A DNA stretch of 64,000 nt, taken from positions 1 to 64,000 of the forward strand of contig QZCP01000035.1 in NCBI GenBank assembly GCA_003956705.1, given 5' to 3'. The stretch comes from Brevipalpus yothersi (Eukaryota > Arthropoda > Arachnida > Trombidiformes > Tenuipalpidae). This document shows, piece after piece, positions 38,216 to 50,688 of the stretch (position 1 is its first letter; each line of letters begins with the position of its first letter). The notes beneath the pieces are model-generated. The model worked only from the letters and a program-made list of their open reading frames with translations, searched no databases and was not told the DNA's origin. A program made the translations under genes and the position numbers.

Positions 38216-41200
38216 TTATGCAGTTTGTGGACCACTAACAGAGTCCCATTTGCTCGAAAAATTGGATATTTTTGATGACGATTTGTCTTCCGATGCTGTT
38301 CTCAGTAGAGACTTAGATTTATTCCTGTTCGGTCTTTCAGTTTCCTGAAGTTGTACTGCAAATTTTAGGTCCTCCTTAACTCCCTTGATGAATGAATCCT
38401 ATGTAAGAGATTTCAAAATAACTTGTGTAAGTGATGGGAAAAATAAAAAAGTAATCTCATCATGAGATCCAGAATCTCATTGAAAAATCTTACCCGATCT
38501 TTAGATAGTTTGGAATTGTGAACTAATACCTCTGAGATAAGTAAAAGTTCGGCAAAACCACAACCAATGAGTAAAACAATGAATACACCACCAACATTGA
38601 CCAATTTGAATGATGTAACAGCAGCAGAATTACTTGGCTTGGATGAACACACTCCACCACCATTCCGCTGTTTCCACCATCGATCATACAAAAGCTGAAG
38701 AACTCCATGCTCTTGGAGATGAAGGATCCCCTCATTGAGCACTCGAAGTAGTGGAGAATTACGTTTCACAGCGATTCCATAACCTTTATGATCGAGAAGA
38801 CCTCCAATTTTAACTATACTACAATTTCGCTCAAGCGAATAATCAATTGATGCTGATTCCATAAAGAAGGCATAATCATTGTCACTTTCTTTCACCCTTC
38901 GTACACCTTCATCATTATTCGGAGCAAGCCAATCCTCATTCTCAGACATACGGCGATAAATTTCTTGGTAATCAGGATCTTTTGAATTCTTGAAAAAATC
39001 GAAAGTTGATCCTCTACTTTTGCAACCAAACTTTATCCTCTGTACTTCAGGTGTATTTAGTCGAACCAAATCTTTAGCATTGCTTATCGGATAATTTGTA
39101 TTCTCTACAGTTAACGAAGCCGCCAAGTTGGCAGTATAACATGAAACTAAGATGAGTGTGAAAAAGTACCAAACTCCAGCTAACCATCGAGTGGATAAAG
39201 TTCTGAGAATGAGAAAAATTCAATATAGTAGAGGATACTTTTATCCACGAAAATAACATGCAACTTACTTGGGAGCAATTTCTGAACCTTGCTGCATAAG
39301 AGCTGCCACAATGAACCATCCAGAATTGAAGACATCAAGATCATTTTCATGGATATCTTCTTCTTGGCGACATGGATACGGATTTTGCCATTCATAAGGA
39401 GATAATCTGCCATGAATATGTAAGCAAAATCCAACTCCAACTACGGTGAGGATGATCATTAGCCATACACTTTTCGAAAATGGTGCCAGAAAGCCGAATA
39501 AATCTGTTTCACTGCTAGTTATTTTCTTGAAAAGGATCGAAATTCCGGTATGAATGAATGGGTGAGTGAAATCAACTACTTGAGCTCGCTCAGCTGTAAT
39601 TGTCAAATCTACAAGGGCCATAGATGCATTACCAGAAGTGATTTCACCCAACATTCCTGTGCAAGTCATTGTTGTATTGTCACAGTTGCCATATGCTTCA
39701 TCACTAGATAGATAGAATTCATAGTCAAATTTTTTGAATGCTGCCAGTTCTTTGATCAGATCGATCACAAATCCTTCGTAGCGATCATTTCCAGTTAAGG
39801 CTCGCTTATCAATTCGATCCATAGTGTAGCCTTTTTGTTTTACGGTGACCACTCGCAGAACTTTTCGGGTAATGTCTTCGCCATCCTCTTCTCGATAATA
39901 TGTTGAACGAGCTTTATAATTGAGTCCTTGGCCACTCACATCAGTCCAATAGCCACTCTAAAGTGATCACAGGAAATTATTATTTTGGAATGGGAATCTT
40001 ATAAACATGAAATTTATTTCGAATCTAACCTTAACGAGGCCATTCTCTCCAAGCTCATAGAGACCAAGCTCAATGTTGGTTCGATAACCAAACTCATCGA
40101 AAACGAATTTGCCAGTGAGTCCCATGATCTTAAAGATCAGTTAGATGATAATAATAGGTTTCAATTTTACCAACTTTGCAATATTATACTCACGTGCTCC
40201 GTGTTCTGTGGAAAGGAAGTTTGATAAATAAATTGACAGAAAAAAGTTTAAGTGTAAGAATAAGTTCGATGAATCTGTCTTAAACTCACGGGATCTGTAG
40301 TTATTAAGTAGTTGAGAAGATTTGTTCCTTGTTCCCAAGAGTTGGCTTGACCACATGTTAATTGCATGGGTTCAATAGAATTTTCCCCTTCTCTTGCTTT
40401 CAATAGACCATGATGAATCATGAGAATTGCATCGTGAACCAGAGCAAGTCGAGTCGAAACTGTTAAATCAGTGTTTCGTTTCAAATGGTGCATCTTGAAA
40501 TCTTCCACATAGTGATCCCATTCAAGCACTAAATCGTTTGTCGAATTCTCGCGGATAATTCTGAATGAATATACTTCAGCCCTGGAGTATTTGAAGTCTT
40601 CCAAGTCAATTGCATGCAAGTCCTACAAAAAAATGTTTCGATTACCAATGTCTCATTGGTTTATGTTTTTTTGCAAGCCTCTGGGTAGAATTCAAATATT
40701 TCATGACATTACATACCAAAGAAGTGACTATGAATGCAAATCGATCGGTAAGAAGTCCAACTTGCTGTGCCTTTTTGTTTCAAAAAGAGAAAGATTGAAA
40801 AGTATGTAATCTAGGCTGCATAAGAATTTTTGGCTCTCTGTGTGGGTTGAACTCGTTATTAATCAGGTCAAGGTCTAGTGAAAAATTAAGATTATCTAGT
40901 CGATATCAATTCTATCACCGATTAATTGAAAACGTCTGACTAACCTGCTTCAATGCTTCATAAAGATTTTCCGATTTTACATGAAAAACGATATTGTTGA
41001 AAGAACTTTTGCGAACTTGTGTGAAGACTTCTCGATAATTCTCAAGTGAATCGAGAGGAAACAAGTCCATCTTCCATAGATTTTCCAATTGATTGAATCT
41101 ATAGAATTCATTCACAAATGCGATGTCTACAGAAATTTTTGAATTATCATTTCATGGTGCTTACACGTTACAAGTGGGACTGACCTTCATCATCCTCGTA

Positions 41201-41892
41201 AATGATTCCAAATTCTTTCCATTTTAGAGCTTCGATCAGGTCCATCGATGCTTTGGCCAGCATTTCTGGCTTCGGATACATCTTGAGTGATAGAGCAGTC
41301 GATCTTGTACTCCAACTATAAGATGTTTGAATCATTGGAACTTCATAAGTATCACAGATTGTGGCCACATGATGAGAACTAGGGCCAGTTGTTGCGTCCA
41401 CAATGGCAACTACTCCTTCTTGCAATAAGTCACATGCTGGAAAAAAATTCGACCTCGTTCAATCACTTTTGTCTGAATGATTGAGAATTTTTAAAACCAG
41501 AGAGTCCATAAACTCTCTAGATCAATGAAAATCAAAATCTTCACTTACCTGCCATTTGGGCAGCAAAAGGATCAAGAAATGATGCATTATGAGGGGAACC
41601 TTCAAGCTGCAGACCAACTAGGTTGGAACTTTCTGAATCGGACAACTTTTTGGCCGCAGCAAGAAAGGCCAATTCCTGATCAGGATAATTTTCGTCGAAT
41701 ATACCACCTGCAATTCATTTAAAAGCCGATGGGATTAGAAAGAGTCAGAGAATTTTATGGAAAAATTGGTCCATCAAACTTACCAACTTTCAAGGTAGAC
41801 AAAGGTTGGATGGTAATCAAAATGATAACGAAGGAACATTGCAAAAATAATGCTGAAAAAAATCCAACCCTAGTTGATCCGATCATTGTCAT
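38216..41892 (-). CDS. Kainate-type ionotropic glutamate receptor subunit
   Basis: Eleven exons: 41892-41784, 41707-41549, 41436-41185, 41126-40945, 40770-40717, 40622-40290, 40205-40194, 40128-40030, 39957-39269, 39202-38494, 38398-38216. All are GT-AG and give 926 residues. A signal peptide is followed by an amino-terminal LIVBP-like domain (to about 400), then S1 with GNDRYEGFVIDLIKELAAF and DLTITAER (Arg of the glutamate site). TM1 follows, then the pore with LMQQGSEIAPK (genomic Gln at the Q/R site), CYTANLAASLTVE in place of SYTANLAAFLT, S2 with RGSTFDFF and MESASIDY, TM4 and a Ser-rich tail. The glutamate-contacting residues are kept, so it should be a functional glutamate-gated cation channel in neurons or muscle. 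The sequence is closest to GRIK/KaiR1D rather than NMDA types. The seventh exon is only 12 nt (see finding). Confidence 0.93.
40194..40205 (-). other. Candidate 12-nt microexon of the glutamate receptor
   Basis: On the minus strand TTTCCACAG precedes AACACGGAGCAC, which is followed by GTGAGT. The four codons (Asn-Thr-Glu-His) keep phase 0 with both neighbours. Skipping it would also keep the frame, so it may be alternatively spliced. Confidence 0.55.
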
Positions 41893-42504
41893 AACATTCT
41901 GGGCTGATTCATGTTGATTAGTAACAGAAATCACTTGTTCTCGAAAAATTTCTTCTCTAAAGCGCACTTGTCCTCTTTTCTAGATGTGTACATTCTTTTG
42001 ATGAACTATTTTTGGCTGAGACATTGGCTCAAAACTATACAACTTCTCTCTCTCTCTCTCTCTTGCTGTATCAACAGTCACGCTCATTGATTTGGATTCA
42101 CTGTAAGAATGTGAACCAGGGAAGAGTCTTCGTTTCTCGTAAATTTCATGAACATGAGTAGAGAGAAGAAAAAATTCCATTGTGACTGTAGAGAACACAG
42201 AGAATCTTCTTGGAACTCTGACAAAGAAATTGTGGCAAAAGTTCTATGGCAATTATAGAGTTTATTTGATGATTTCGGCAAAAGTGGTGACCAATTTTGA
42301 TGAGAAAAAAGTTTTCGGATGAATTTGAAATCAGAAATCCGCTCGAACTTGATTCGAGAGAAAACGTTTCAAATATCACAAATGAATAAAGACTAGGCAG
42401 TTCATGTTTATAGACCATGGAAAATTTCACAGAGAATTTCTGGAGAGATTTATCCTCACAATTCACCCAGGGAGGGTCGTGTTCGAATTTTTGATAATGA
42501 TTGA
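41893..42504. other. Intergenic region between the glutamate receptor and STAMBP
   Basis: This holds the receptor's promoter side and the STAMBP 3' flank. A short CT run lies at 42047-42063. The open frames across it lack features and I see no gene. Confidence 0.5.
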
Positions 42505-43722
42505 TCATCTCAGGTCTACAATATTTACAGTTACAGTGTCATCAAATAAAATATGTTTACTCGATTCAAAAATAGGCGGAGAAGTTGGATGAGGATGGAA
42601 TCCTGTCTGTTGACAATTGGCTATCAAATCGAGACCAAAATCACGAGTGAGAGAGAAGACTCCGGTAGATCCAAATTTTGGAGCGCAGACAATTGCAATA
42701 GCTTCAGGCAGCATGATCTGATAAGAGCAATGGGTGTGAAGATCGATCGATGAGAGAAACGCGGTCTGCGATGGATGAGTATGGATCCAACCTAATGTGA
42801 TAAGATCGTATTTATCTTGATACAAGAATAGCCTTTCTTCATTCTCTGTAATACAAGAATCACTGGTCCCTTTTTGAGCTGGTATCAGAACATGGGTGAT
42901 AGTGAAGAGGTTAGAAGCGAATCTTCCAGCCAAAATTCCACAAGTTTCGATATTCCGCGCAGTATTGGACGATGCCAATTGTAAGAATTTCTCCGATAGG
43001 CATGAAGGAATGATGATTTTACGAAGGGATTCCCCGGTTTGGCCACCTAAAAGAGAGCTTGGTTTGGTGCTTCGATCAATTTTTGGGATAGGTCTATCCT
43101 CATCACGAGCACCACGTGAAATAGGCGTAGAATCGTCAAAAGAAAGTGGAGCACTAGGACTTGTGCTTCGAGGAGTATCTTCTTTATTCGAATGCATTTC
43201 TTCATCTTCTAATTGACTGAGCTTAGACTGCACTCGCTCATTAACACGTTCCTCAAATGTTTTTTCATCAGTTTTTTCCGTTTTTTCAGACGCTCTTCTC
43301 TTCTGTTCTTTTTCCATTTCTTTTCGAGCTTGCTCTTGAATTGCCGACATCCTCTTGAATTCAGCTTCATATTTCAATAGAAGATTGGCCTTGATTCCCT
43401 CGGCGATTGGAAAAATTTCCCTACATTTGGCTTTAGCTTCAGCTTTCAATTTTGAATCTGCGTCCTTGTATTCAGGGTGTTGCCGGATCTTTTCGATGAA
43501 AATAGTTATATACCTAGTATAAATGACAAAAGCTCTCTCCAAATCACCTTCCTCCTGATACACTCTGGCCATTCTTAACATTTGCTGACCAGAATTGAAA
43601 TATCGTCGAATGGGACAATCTGGTGTCAGTGGAACTCCAGCTCCTTGATCAGCTAGGATGCGAATTCGATTCGAAGGAAGATAACAGTCAATAGCATTGG
43701 AAGAGGTAACCTGAGTTGCCAT
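42505..43722 (-). CDS. STAMBP: STAM-binding protein / AMSH deubiquitinase
   Basis: A single coding exon, 405 residues, starting at ATG 43722 (MATQVTSSNAID). Residues about 25-130 are the N-terminal helical MIT/USP8-dimerisation-like domain (ARVYQEEGDLERAFVIYTRY). A charged coiled-coil stretch of Lys/Glu repeats follows to about 190. The MPN+/JAMM protease domain starts near 250, with Glu259 and zinc motif H314-T-H316-PSQTAFLS-S-I-D327. The specific end ILFDDTVTVNIVDLR matches AMSH family tails. AMSH cleaves Lys63-linked ubiquitin on endosomes, working with STAM/ESCRT-0 and ESCRT-III to spare receptors from degradation. All zinc ligands are present, so it should be active. A possible 5' UTR splice lies between 43.73 and 43.88 kb. 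Confidence 0.95.
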   Translation of the reverse strand: MATQVTSSNAIDCYLPSNRIRILADQGAGVPLTPDCPIRRYFNSGQQMLRMARVYQEEGDLERAFVIYTRYITIFIEKIRQHPEYKDADSKLKAEAKAKCREIFPIAEGIKANLLLKYEAEFKRMSAIQEQARKEMEKEQKRRASEKTEKTDEKTFEERVNERVQSKLSQLEDEEMHSNKEDTPRSTSPSAPLSFDDSTPISRGARDEDRPIPKIDRSTKPSSLLGGQTGESLRKIIIPSCLSEKFLQLASSNTARNIETCGILAGRFASNLFTITHVLIPAQKGTSDSCITENEERLFLYQDKYDLITLGWIHTHPSQTAFLSSIDLHTHCSYQIMLPEAIAIVCAPKFGSTGVFSLTRDFGLDLIANCQQTGFHPHPTSPPIFESSKHILFDDTVTVNIVDLR

Positions 43723-45210
43723 TGTGATTAAGAGAAGTTGATAAGTTTAATCGAATTTCGATTATGATTTCTGAAAGCAAGATAAACAAACCAATTAGGA
43801 AGTGTAAAACCTTATGAAACTATCCAACACTGATGGATGATTAAAATCATCTCAATCATTGAGTCACAGTTTCACTTACCCTAGGCAATGTGAGATGGAG
43901 AACAAAATTGTGATTGACTAACCGGCTTCCGGTATAAAAGAATCTTGGTCCAAAAAATGGTTATAAATCAATACTGATTTGGCTTATTTTAACAACAAAG
44001 TGAATTTTTGAAAAGTAAACTTGAAAAGGCTTCCCAATGGGCGTCAAGTCACTTGATCGTCATCAATGATAATGATGGCAACACAAACAATCTTGATTCA
44101 AGATGAATACAGCTGATAATCATCTCTCACCTCCGACTGATGGGGAAGAGAATCCAACTGAACACCAGCTCATAATCATTTAAAATCATGATTCAAAACA
44201 AAACAAAACAAAACCATGCGAAAGTGAATTCAACAAACTACACTTTCACCACTTTGTACGATGCTGTATGTGTACAACATTCAAAACGTAACTAAAACAA
44301 ACAGTTCACTTAACAACCAAAAAAACAACAATCATTCATCACATGATCAATGAATTGCGCTTAAATTCAATCGATTTAACAACATCATAGATTGTTACAA
44401 AATTTAATCATTTTTCATTCATTCATCTTTCTTCTCCTCGAACTTGAGTGTGTTATGAGTCATCAAGTGACCAAATTTTCTCAGCGCCATCCATAGGAAT
44501 TGTCTATGGAATTTTGGCTCCCAATTTTCGCTCGAACATTCGATCCCATAAACACACATTTCTCATGATGATTATTTCGAAATGAACTTAGTGTATAACT
44601 ACTGATAATGATTAATAGTGTTTAGTGTTTATACGATGAAGAGAGATGCATATATTTTGAGCGGGACTTTGCTTTGTTTTGAAAAGTTTTCACTTATCAG
44701 TGTTGCTTGATGGGATTCTCCTTCTTTTACTAGAAGAGAGAAAGAAGAGAGAGAGTTTATCAACCCAGAACATCTTTCAGCAACTCGAATCTTACTGTGT
44801 GCTCAATTGCTCATCCTCATCCCACTCACATTGCTCTCCGCATCCTCCACTACTATTTACTGCTATTTACTCCACCATATTTTGTCATCTGGTTGTGTGA
44901 GACCTAGTTTTTTGCCATCAACCCCAGTTCATATACTTCCGTGTCTGTGTTAATTCATTGCTGATTATATTATTACTAGATTGACTAGGTTGTGGATCAC
45001 TGTGTGTGTTCGTGTGTATTGATTTTGGTGGGGATGTTTCGATGTTCGAGTTTGGTACCATACACAATGGACCTAGCCGATGGAAGTCTATGATTTTTCG
45101 TCGTGTAATTGATTCTTCATTGGTGTTGTGAATCACACACATTTTCAGTCATCATTATTACACTTACACTTCGAGAGTTGGCTCATCTGATCCAGCTCAT
45201 CTGGTCGTTC
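43723..45210. other. Divergent upstream region of STAMBP and the CM1 protein
   Basis: About 1.5 kb between opposite-strand starts, AT-rich. TTTTCAG at about 45143-45149 could end a 5' UTR intron of the plus-strand gene. No coding features are seen apart from short unsupported frames. Confidence 0.5.
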
Positions 45211-47922
45211 ATGATGAATCCTAATTTCGATAAAGCGGAATATCATGATTGGTCATCATCTACCGAGGTGCCCACTGAACTTGATGATCAAGCTAGTCCA
45301 TCTTTGAGCGGCTTCGAGCTTAATAATAATGATAACAATGTTTCAACACCCACCGAATCAATATCTCTTCCTTCACTTCCAACCTCACTACAAGCTCAAC
45401 TGGATTCACCAGATAAAGCCTTTCGAGCGAATCAAGCCATGTCTATGAAAGAAATAGACACTAAATTGCACGCACTTCGACGTGAAAATTTCGATCTCAA
45501 ATTAAGGCTATTTTATGAGCGACAAAACAAAGGAACAAAACGATCAGGTATGTCTATTAAACAAGACAAAAGTTCCAATTATTCTTCGAATCATGTGAAG
45601 AATTCGTCTCTTCATCATCGATGATTAAACAAACATGTAATAAGCTTCAATAAGTTGGTATGTACTATTCGAATGGTTCTAATATGTTTTCGATGATATG
45701 CTTCCTTACAGAGATTGAATTGTGTTCACCGGATAAGAATGAGATGAATTTAGATGAAGATTATCGAAGAATGCTCAGAGAAAAGGATGATCAAATCAAT
45801 GAAATGCGAAAGAGAATATTCCACTTGGAGAAGAAAAAGGAAGCAGAAATTCTCACTTTACGCAATGAGCTTCATGCCAATCAAGTGGAACGGGATTCAC
45901 TTTCAAATGATGTGAAAACAATCTCCTCTCTATGTAAATCATTCATCAATCATCTGGGAGATATGCGGGCTCTATGGACTTCTCACTTACCGGAAAAGTT
46001 CCTCAATGATAGTAAGCTCATTGATTGTCTACATAACTGGCTTAACTCATCCGAAGATCTACTTAACTCAGCTTCCGTTCTTATGGGTGAGTAATGGAAT
46101 CTTATCATCTTATATTTTCTTTTTGAAACCTCTTGGAACTTATCCAATCTATTTTTTTCTCACAGAATGCTATGGAGGCTCATACCATATACCAGAAAAT
46201 ATCAATTTCAACTCTTTACTGCCAACATCGGATCATTTTCTATCGAATAGCTCGATGATCGATCTTGATGAAAAAGAAAAGAGAGAATACCTCAAATATA
46301 AGAGTCTCTTGTATGATCTTACATCCGGTTCGGAAGATGATTGGTCAGAGCCTGATAAGACTGTCTCTCAATCACGAATTGGACTTGATGTTTCTCAATT
46401 GTGCCAAAATACATCATCTCAACCTCTACAGAGATTAAAATCAAAGAAGATGAACAGTTCAGGTCAGGATTTGATGTCAAAACAGAATAATTTCCTCTAT
46501 TTTATTACCTGATAAGTTTGGAATCCTATATATTATTCTTATCCTCTACAAGGAAATCTATATTCTCGAGCGATTCTACCATATTATTTGCTCAATATTC
46601 AAATGTTGAATTTTTTTCTTATAGGTCTGTCTTCCCTTGCATTTTTATCTGATCTCAGTGAATTTGTTAATGAGAGAAAACACAAGTCACGCCATAAACC
46701 TCAGAAAACATCAGTCAAAATTCAAACTCTATTGGTATCTAATGATATGGATACGCTCATAACAACTTTTCAAAGTTTGCAAAGCAAATGCTGTCAAGAT
46801 TTCTCAACTCAAACTGATGGCAATTTCAAACCGGTGGAACTCAATGACAATTCATCTCAAACTGCTATCCCGCTAATTTATGATATGAGCGTACAAACTG
46901 ATCCTCTAGTATCAAAAATTGATCAATTCACTGAAACATGTGCCTTATTAAATAAAGTTTCAATAGAGAGAGGATCTGAACTTTCGAAGAGAGACAAGCC
47001 AACTAACATAAAATCCTCACCTAACAACTCCACGACTTCAAATCATGAAGCACTTCACGCAAAAGTTTCTCAGCCTATTCAGAGTCAACAAAGCTGTAGA
47101 TCAAAGATCATCTCCCATCCTAAACAATCATTCAAAGATGATGAAAAAATATCTCTACAGGGCTCCTCTAAATCTTTGTTCTCTCCATCTGAATCCTTAC
47201 CTGAACGTAGAAGAGGAAAACCTCTTAGCCCACTCAATGAAAACTATAATTCGTTGTGGCCATCGAAAACTACCTCCATTGGTGATGATGAAAACAAACC
47301 GGTTAAAGAAAAATTAAAAACTTCTCCGATCGAAAATATGCATATCTCAAGCGATTTTGGTGGCAATTCTAATCATCTCTCTAATTTCGATGAAGTTCTC
47401 CACGCAATCAAAAGTAGATACATCCTTGATGAGCTGAATCTCAATTTGGAATCTACTTGGAACATAGACGCTAAGTGCGATGCTCCTCAACTATATGGTC
47501 CAGAAAAGAACCATCTCTCGAGTCCAGATCTGGGAATTGGTGACTCCGATCCAGATGGCAAGAGTCCTCTGAGAGCGTATATAACTCTCGGCTATTATCA
47601 ACTCCTTCGTGGAAATTTGAATCAACTTTTTTCCCATCTCAATAGTTTGGATAATCTATACCGTGAGCGGTTCGTTCTGCAGTCAATCACCGAGAACGAG
47701 TATGCATCAGGGCTTAAACTCAGCTTATCCAATTTTCATCAAATTGTGAATTCTTGTCAATGTATTTGGAAGAACTTTGTGATCGAGGATGAAAAGTCTT
47801 TGTTCGTTCAGCTTGAAAAAATGAGAGTAAAGAAAGAAAACATGGAAAATTACATCACACGCCAGCTTAAGAGAACAGATAAACTGCTAAAAAAAGCAAA
47901 AATCAACTTGAAAGAGGGTTGA
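45211..47922 (+). CDS. Centrosomin-like protein with a CM1 motif
   Basis: Four exons, 45211-45547, 45712-46086, 46166-46462 and 46625-47922, all joined in phase 1, give 768 residues. Residues 79-104 (MKEIDTKLHALRRENFDLKL followed by RLFYER) resemble centrosomin motif 1 (Cnn_1N), which in Cnn/CDK5RAP2/Mto1 binds and activates gamma-tubulin complexes. A strong coiled coil follows (EDYRRMLREKDDQINEMRKR...). The middle is Ser-rich and disordered, with four near-repeats of the type DFSTQTDG / DNSSQTAI / DMSVQTDP / DQFTETCA around residues 300-350. The C-terminus is helical and basic. It is shorter than Drosophila Cnn (over 1,000 residues) and I see no clear CM2. A role at microtubule-organising centres is inferred from the motif alone. 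Confidence 0.65.
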
Positions 47923-49159
47923 CTTGAAGCACAGTCGATGATTTATTTTCTGGGTTCTGTATTCATACATGACGTATGGCACATTGGATTCTGGTGTTCC
48001 ATTCATCAAATCGATCAAAGTTGTCCGTATATGATAAAATTTTTCTTACATGAATGTATGCTTGGTCTTTTTCTGATAATTTTTCAATACTCCTCAGAAG
48101 AGGTATTCTGTTAAATTTTAATTCGTGTTCCAATAGATTTATTTATCTCATTTTTGAATTTTTCTTTCTCACTCTACACAAGGCAGACTATTTTGTCGCT
48201 CAAGCAGAGGGTGACCAAATTGTCCTTAAGCGTTCTTACTTCGATGGCTCTTGAGAAAGAGATTATTCTCTGACTTGACTTGTCTCAATCATCATACTCG
48301 ATGAGTCGGAACAAATTTTCAAACTACTCACAAGTGTGTCTCATACCAATGATCAAGTCAAATGTTTTCATCACTTGACCTGAGTTTCTCTCTACCTCTC
48401 TCTCTCCTAAACCCAAAGTGATGTTATTCGTGAAACTTTGGACCAATAGTTGTTGCCGCTCCTCATTCAGCAAAATAAGTTTCTCAACTTTGATTAGTGT
48501 TAGAGTCAAGATTTGCTTGATTGGTAGACAGTCGACAAGTATCATTGAGTTTTTAGATGAACTTTTGTTGTTTCTTTTCAATTTGCAGGCAACATCGCTG
48601 GCATATTGCTCCTTGTGTAAATAATTTTGAATACAATAATTTTTCTCTCTACATCAAGTTAATGAAACAATTTTCGTGGAAGTGACACCTCCTCTAGACA
48701 TAATGTTCGGCTCGAATGTGGCAGGGAAGTGATTATCACAGAAATTACCTTGTATCAGGAGTATTAAACTGAAAATGAATTTGAGCTAACGGTAGGTCCA
48801 ACACTTACACAAAGCTTATCTACCGTTGAACGAGTGACCACCAGATACTACACTCAAATCAAGTGAAGATTAAGATCATTTTGATGAGATTCTTATGATG
48901 ATGACCCAGCCAGTATAATCAACTTGTTAGGCAAAATTGTTTGGTACATTCAAGTCAAATCCTAAATCTCCTTCATCTCTTTTCTGATAGAAAAAAAAGG
49001 GAAGAACACCCACCTGAAGAATTGTTCTAGGTATGGCCGCTGTGTATGTTATTAGAATTTGAACAAGTAGAAAATACTCGTAATTCAATATCGTCATGTT
49101 AAATAAGCCAGCTAAATGCTTCTCTCAATTACCTGATCAACTCACGCAAGTCGATTGGA

Positions 49160-49235
<76 letters not shown>

Positions 49236-49731
49236 AAAGGGGATGAAATAGAGAAGTGATGCTGATACGATATCCGTTCTTGTGTCTACGCGCTTCATGA
49301 AAAACATTAAAGCAACCTGTCTTGTCTCACTTTTCTCTCTTCTCTCTCTCTTGCAGGGATGTTATCGCTACTCTCTCTCGTATTGCTCGCATTTCATGTT
49401 GTATTTGTGATACAGTTGGCAAGTTTGTTGATAACCAGTGATCAAAACATGGATTAGATTGTTCAGATGGTGAAATATTTGGTGTATCAATAGCCAGTGA
49501 ATATCTCTTCCATATTTTCATTCAGGGTTCAGTGCGTCTCTTATTTTGGCTCCACGAGTAGTAGCCTTTCCTGGTCTCTCTCTTGAGGTTCATTCAACTC
49601 TTCCTGCTGTCCTTCTTCTTGAGCAAGTTGATTTTGTGTTCCACTTTTTTTTCCTCACAAATTTAAGCACAATTTGTTGTGGTAAAGTCCGGTTTGTTTT
49701 CTGTATTCAAATATAATTGAGTGTATACAAA
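47923..49731. other. Intergenic region between the CM1 gene and the ketoreductase gene
   Basis: About 1.8 kb with a (GAAA)n-(GA)n compound repeat at 49157-49234 and short CT runs at 48.39-48.41 and 49.33-49.35 kb. No supported coding region. It probably includes the CM1 gene's 3' UTR and the promoter of the downstream gene. Confidence 0.5.
49157..49234. repeat. Compound (GAAA)n-(GA)n microsatellite
   Basis: About ten GAAA units pass directly into about eighteen GA units, a typical compound array in which one motif arose from the other. Confidence 0.95.
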
Positions 49732-50688
49732 ATGATGATACCTGCTATCCAAGCGTTGGGCTATCTTGGATTCGTGGTAATATGGATTATGGTGTTTCTG
49801 ATTGTCTTCAAAGCTCTGATAGGACTCTACTCTGTATATCTTGCTCCAATTTTGTTACCATTCAAATTTGAACCTTCTTCCGAATCATGGGCAATAGTGA
49901 CCGGATCAACTGATGGTATTGGTCTAGAATACTCCAAAAAGCTCGCTGAAAAAGGTTACCACCTGCTACTTATCAGCCGTAATCAAGAGAAATTGGACAG
50001 AGTTCGAAAAGAGATTCTCAAAGAGTATCCATCGTGTCCAGAAATTGTTAATCTGGCTTTTGATTTCCAAGATCTTGATTATACACCAATCGAAGCTGCT
50101 ATCGCTAAATTACCATCAATCGATATACTCATCAACAATGTTGGACACGCAAATTGGGCTCCAGACTATTTTACCAATATCAAGCCATGGGAAGAGCTAG
50201 AGAAAACTATTCGAATCAATATCTTCTCGATGACTCGATTATCCTACATTGTTATACCACGAATGGAAGTTCGAAGGAAAGGTATTATCGTTAACATTTC
50301 CTCTTTCTCAGCACTTGTACCAACTCCATGTCTAGCTGTTTATGGTGCAACCAAATCTTACATGGACTATTTAAGTCGAGCTCTATCGGTCGAGTGTCGC
50401 TCGAAAGGAATTATTATTCAATCAGTTTTGCCTCAATTTGTATCAACCAATATGAGTCAAATGAAGCCTGGATTTGGTGTTCCCGATGCAAAGACGTATG
50501 TGGATGCATCATTTAAGACCATTGGATATGAAGTGAGAACATCAGGATACTGGAATCATCGTATTAAAGCGGTTGCTGTTAAGATTATAGCACTTTTCAG
50601 TGACACTTTCATACCGCATATGATCATGATGTACTTGCTTCTCATTCGCAATAAGCAATATCGTAAATATAACATAAAAACTAACTAG
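49732..50688 (+). CDS. HSD17B12: Very-long-chain 3-oxoacyl-CoA reductase (HSD17B12-type SDR)
   Basis: A single exon, 318 residues, from ATG 49732. It has an N-terminal membrane segment (about 8-35), then a classical short-chain dehydrogenase: cofactor loop TGSTDGIG (57-64), structural NNVG, catalytic Ser191 in NISSFSA, and Y204-x3-K208 (YGATK). The ER-membrane family reduces 3-ketoacyl-CoA in the second step of fatty-acid elongation using NADPH; vertebrate HSD17B12 also acts on estrone. The GSTDGIG and length are typical of this group and not of retinol or sepiapterin SDRs. No canonical C-terminal KKxx retrieval signal is seen (the end is KYNIKTN). All catalytic residues are kept. Confidence 0.92.
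   Translation: MMIPAIQALGYLGFVVIWIMVFLIVFKALIGLYSVYLAPILLPFKFEPSSESWAIVTGSTDGIGLEYSKKLAEKGYHLLLISRNQEKLDRVRKEILKEYPSCPEIVNLAFDFQDLDYTPIEAAIAKLPSIDILINNVGHANWAPDYFTNIKPWEELEKTIRINIFSMTRLSYIVIPRMEVRRKGIIVNISSFSALVPTPCLAVYGATKSYMDYLSRALSVECRSKGIIIQSVLPQFVSTNMSQMKPGFGVPDAKTYVDASFKTIGYEVRTSGYWNHRIKAVAVKIIALFSDTFIPHMIMMYLLLIRNKQYRKYNIKTN

Noticed and set aside
46800..46960. Possible tandem-repeat domain in the CM1 protein
   Set aside because: The four D-x-S-x-Q-T segments are short and degenerate, so I treat them as linear motifs rather than a folded repeat.
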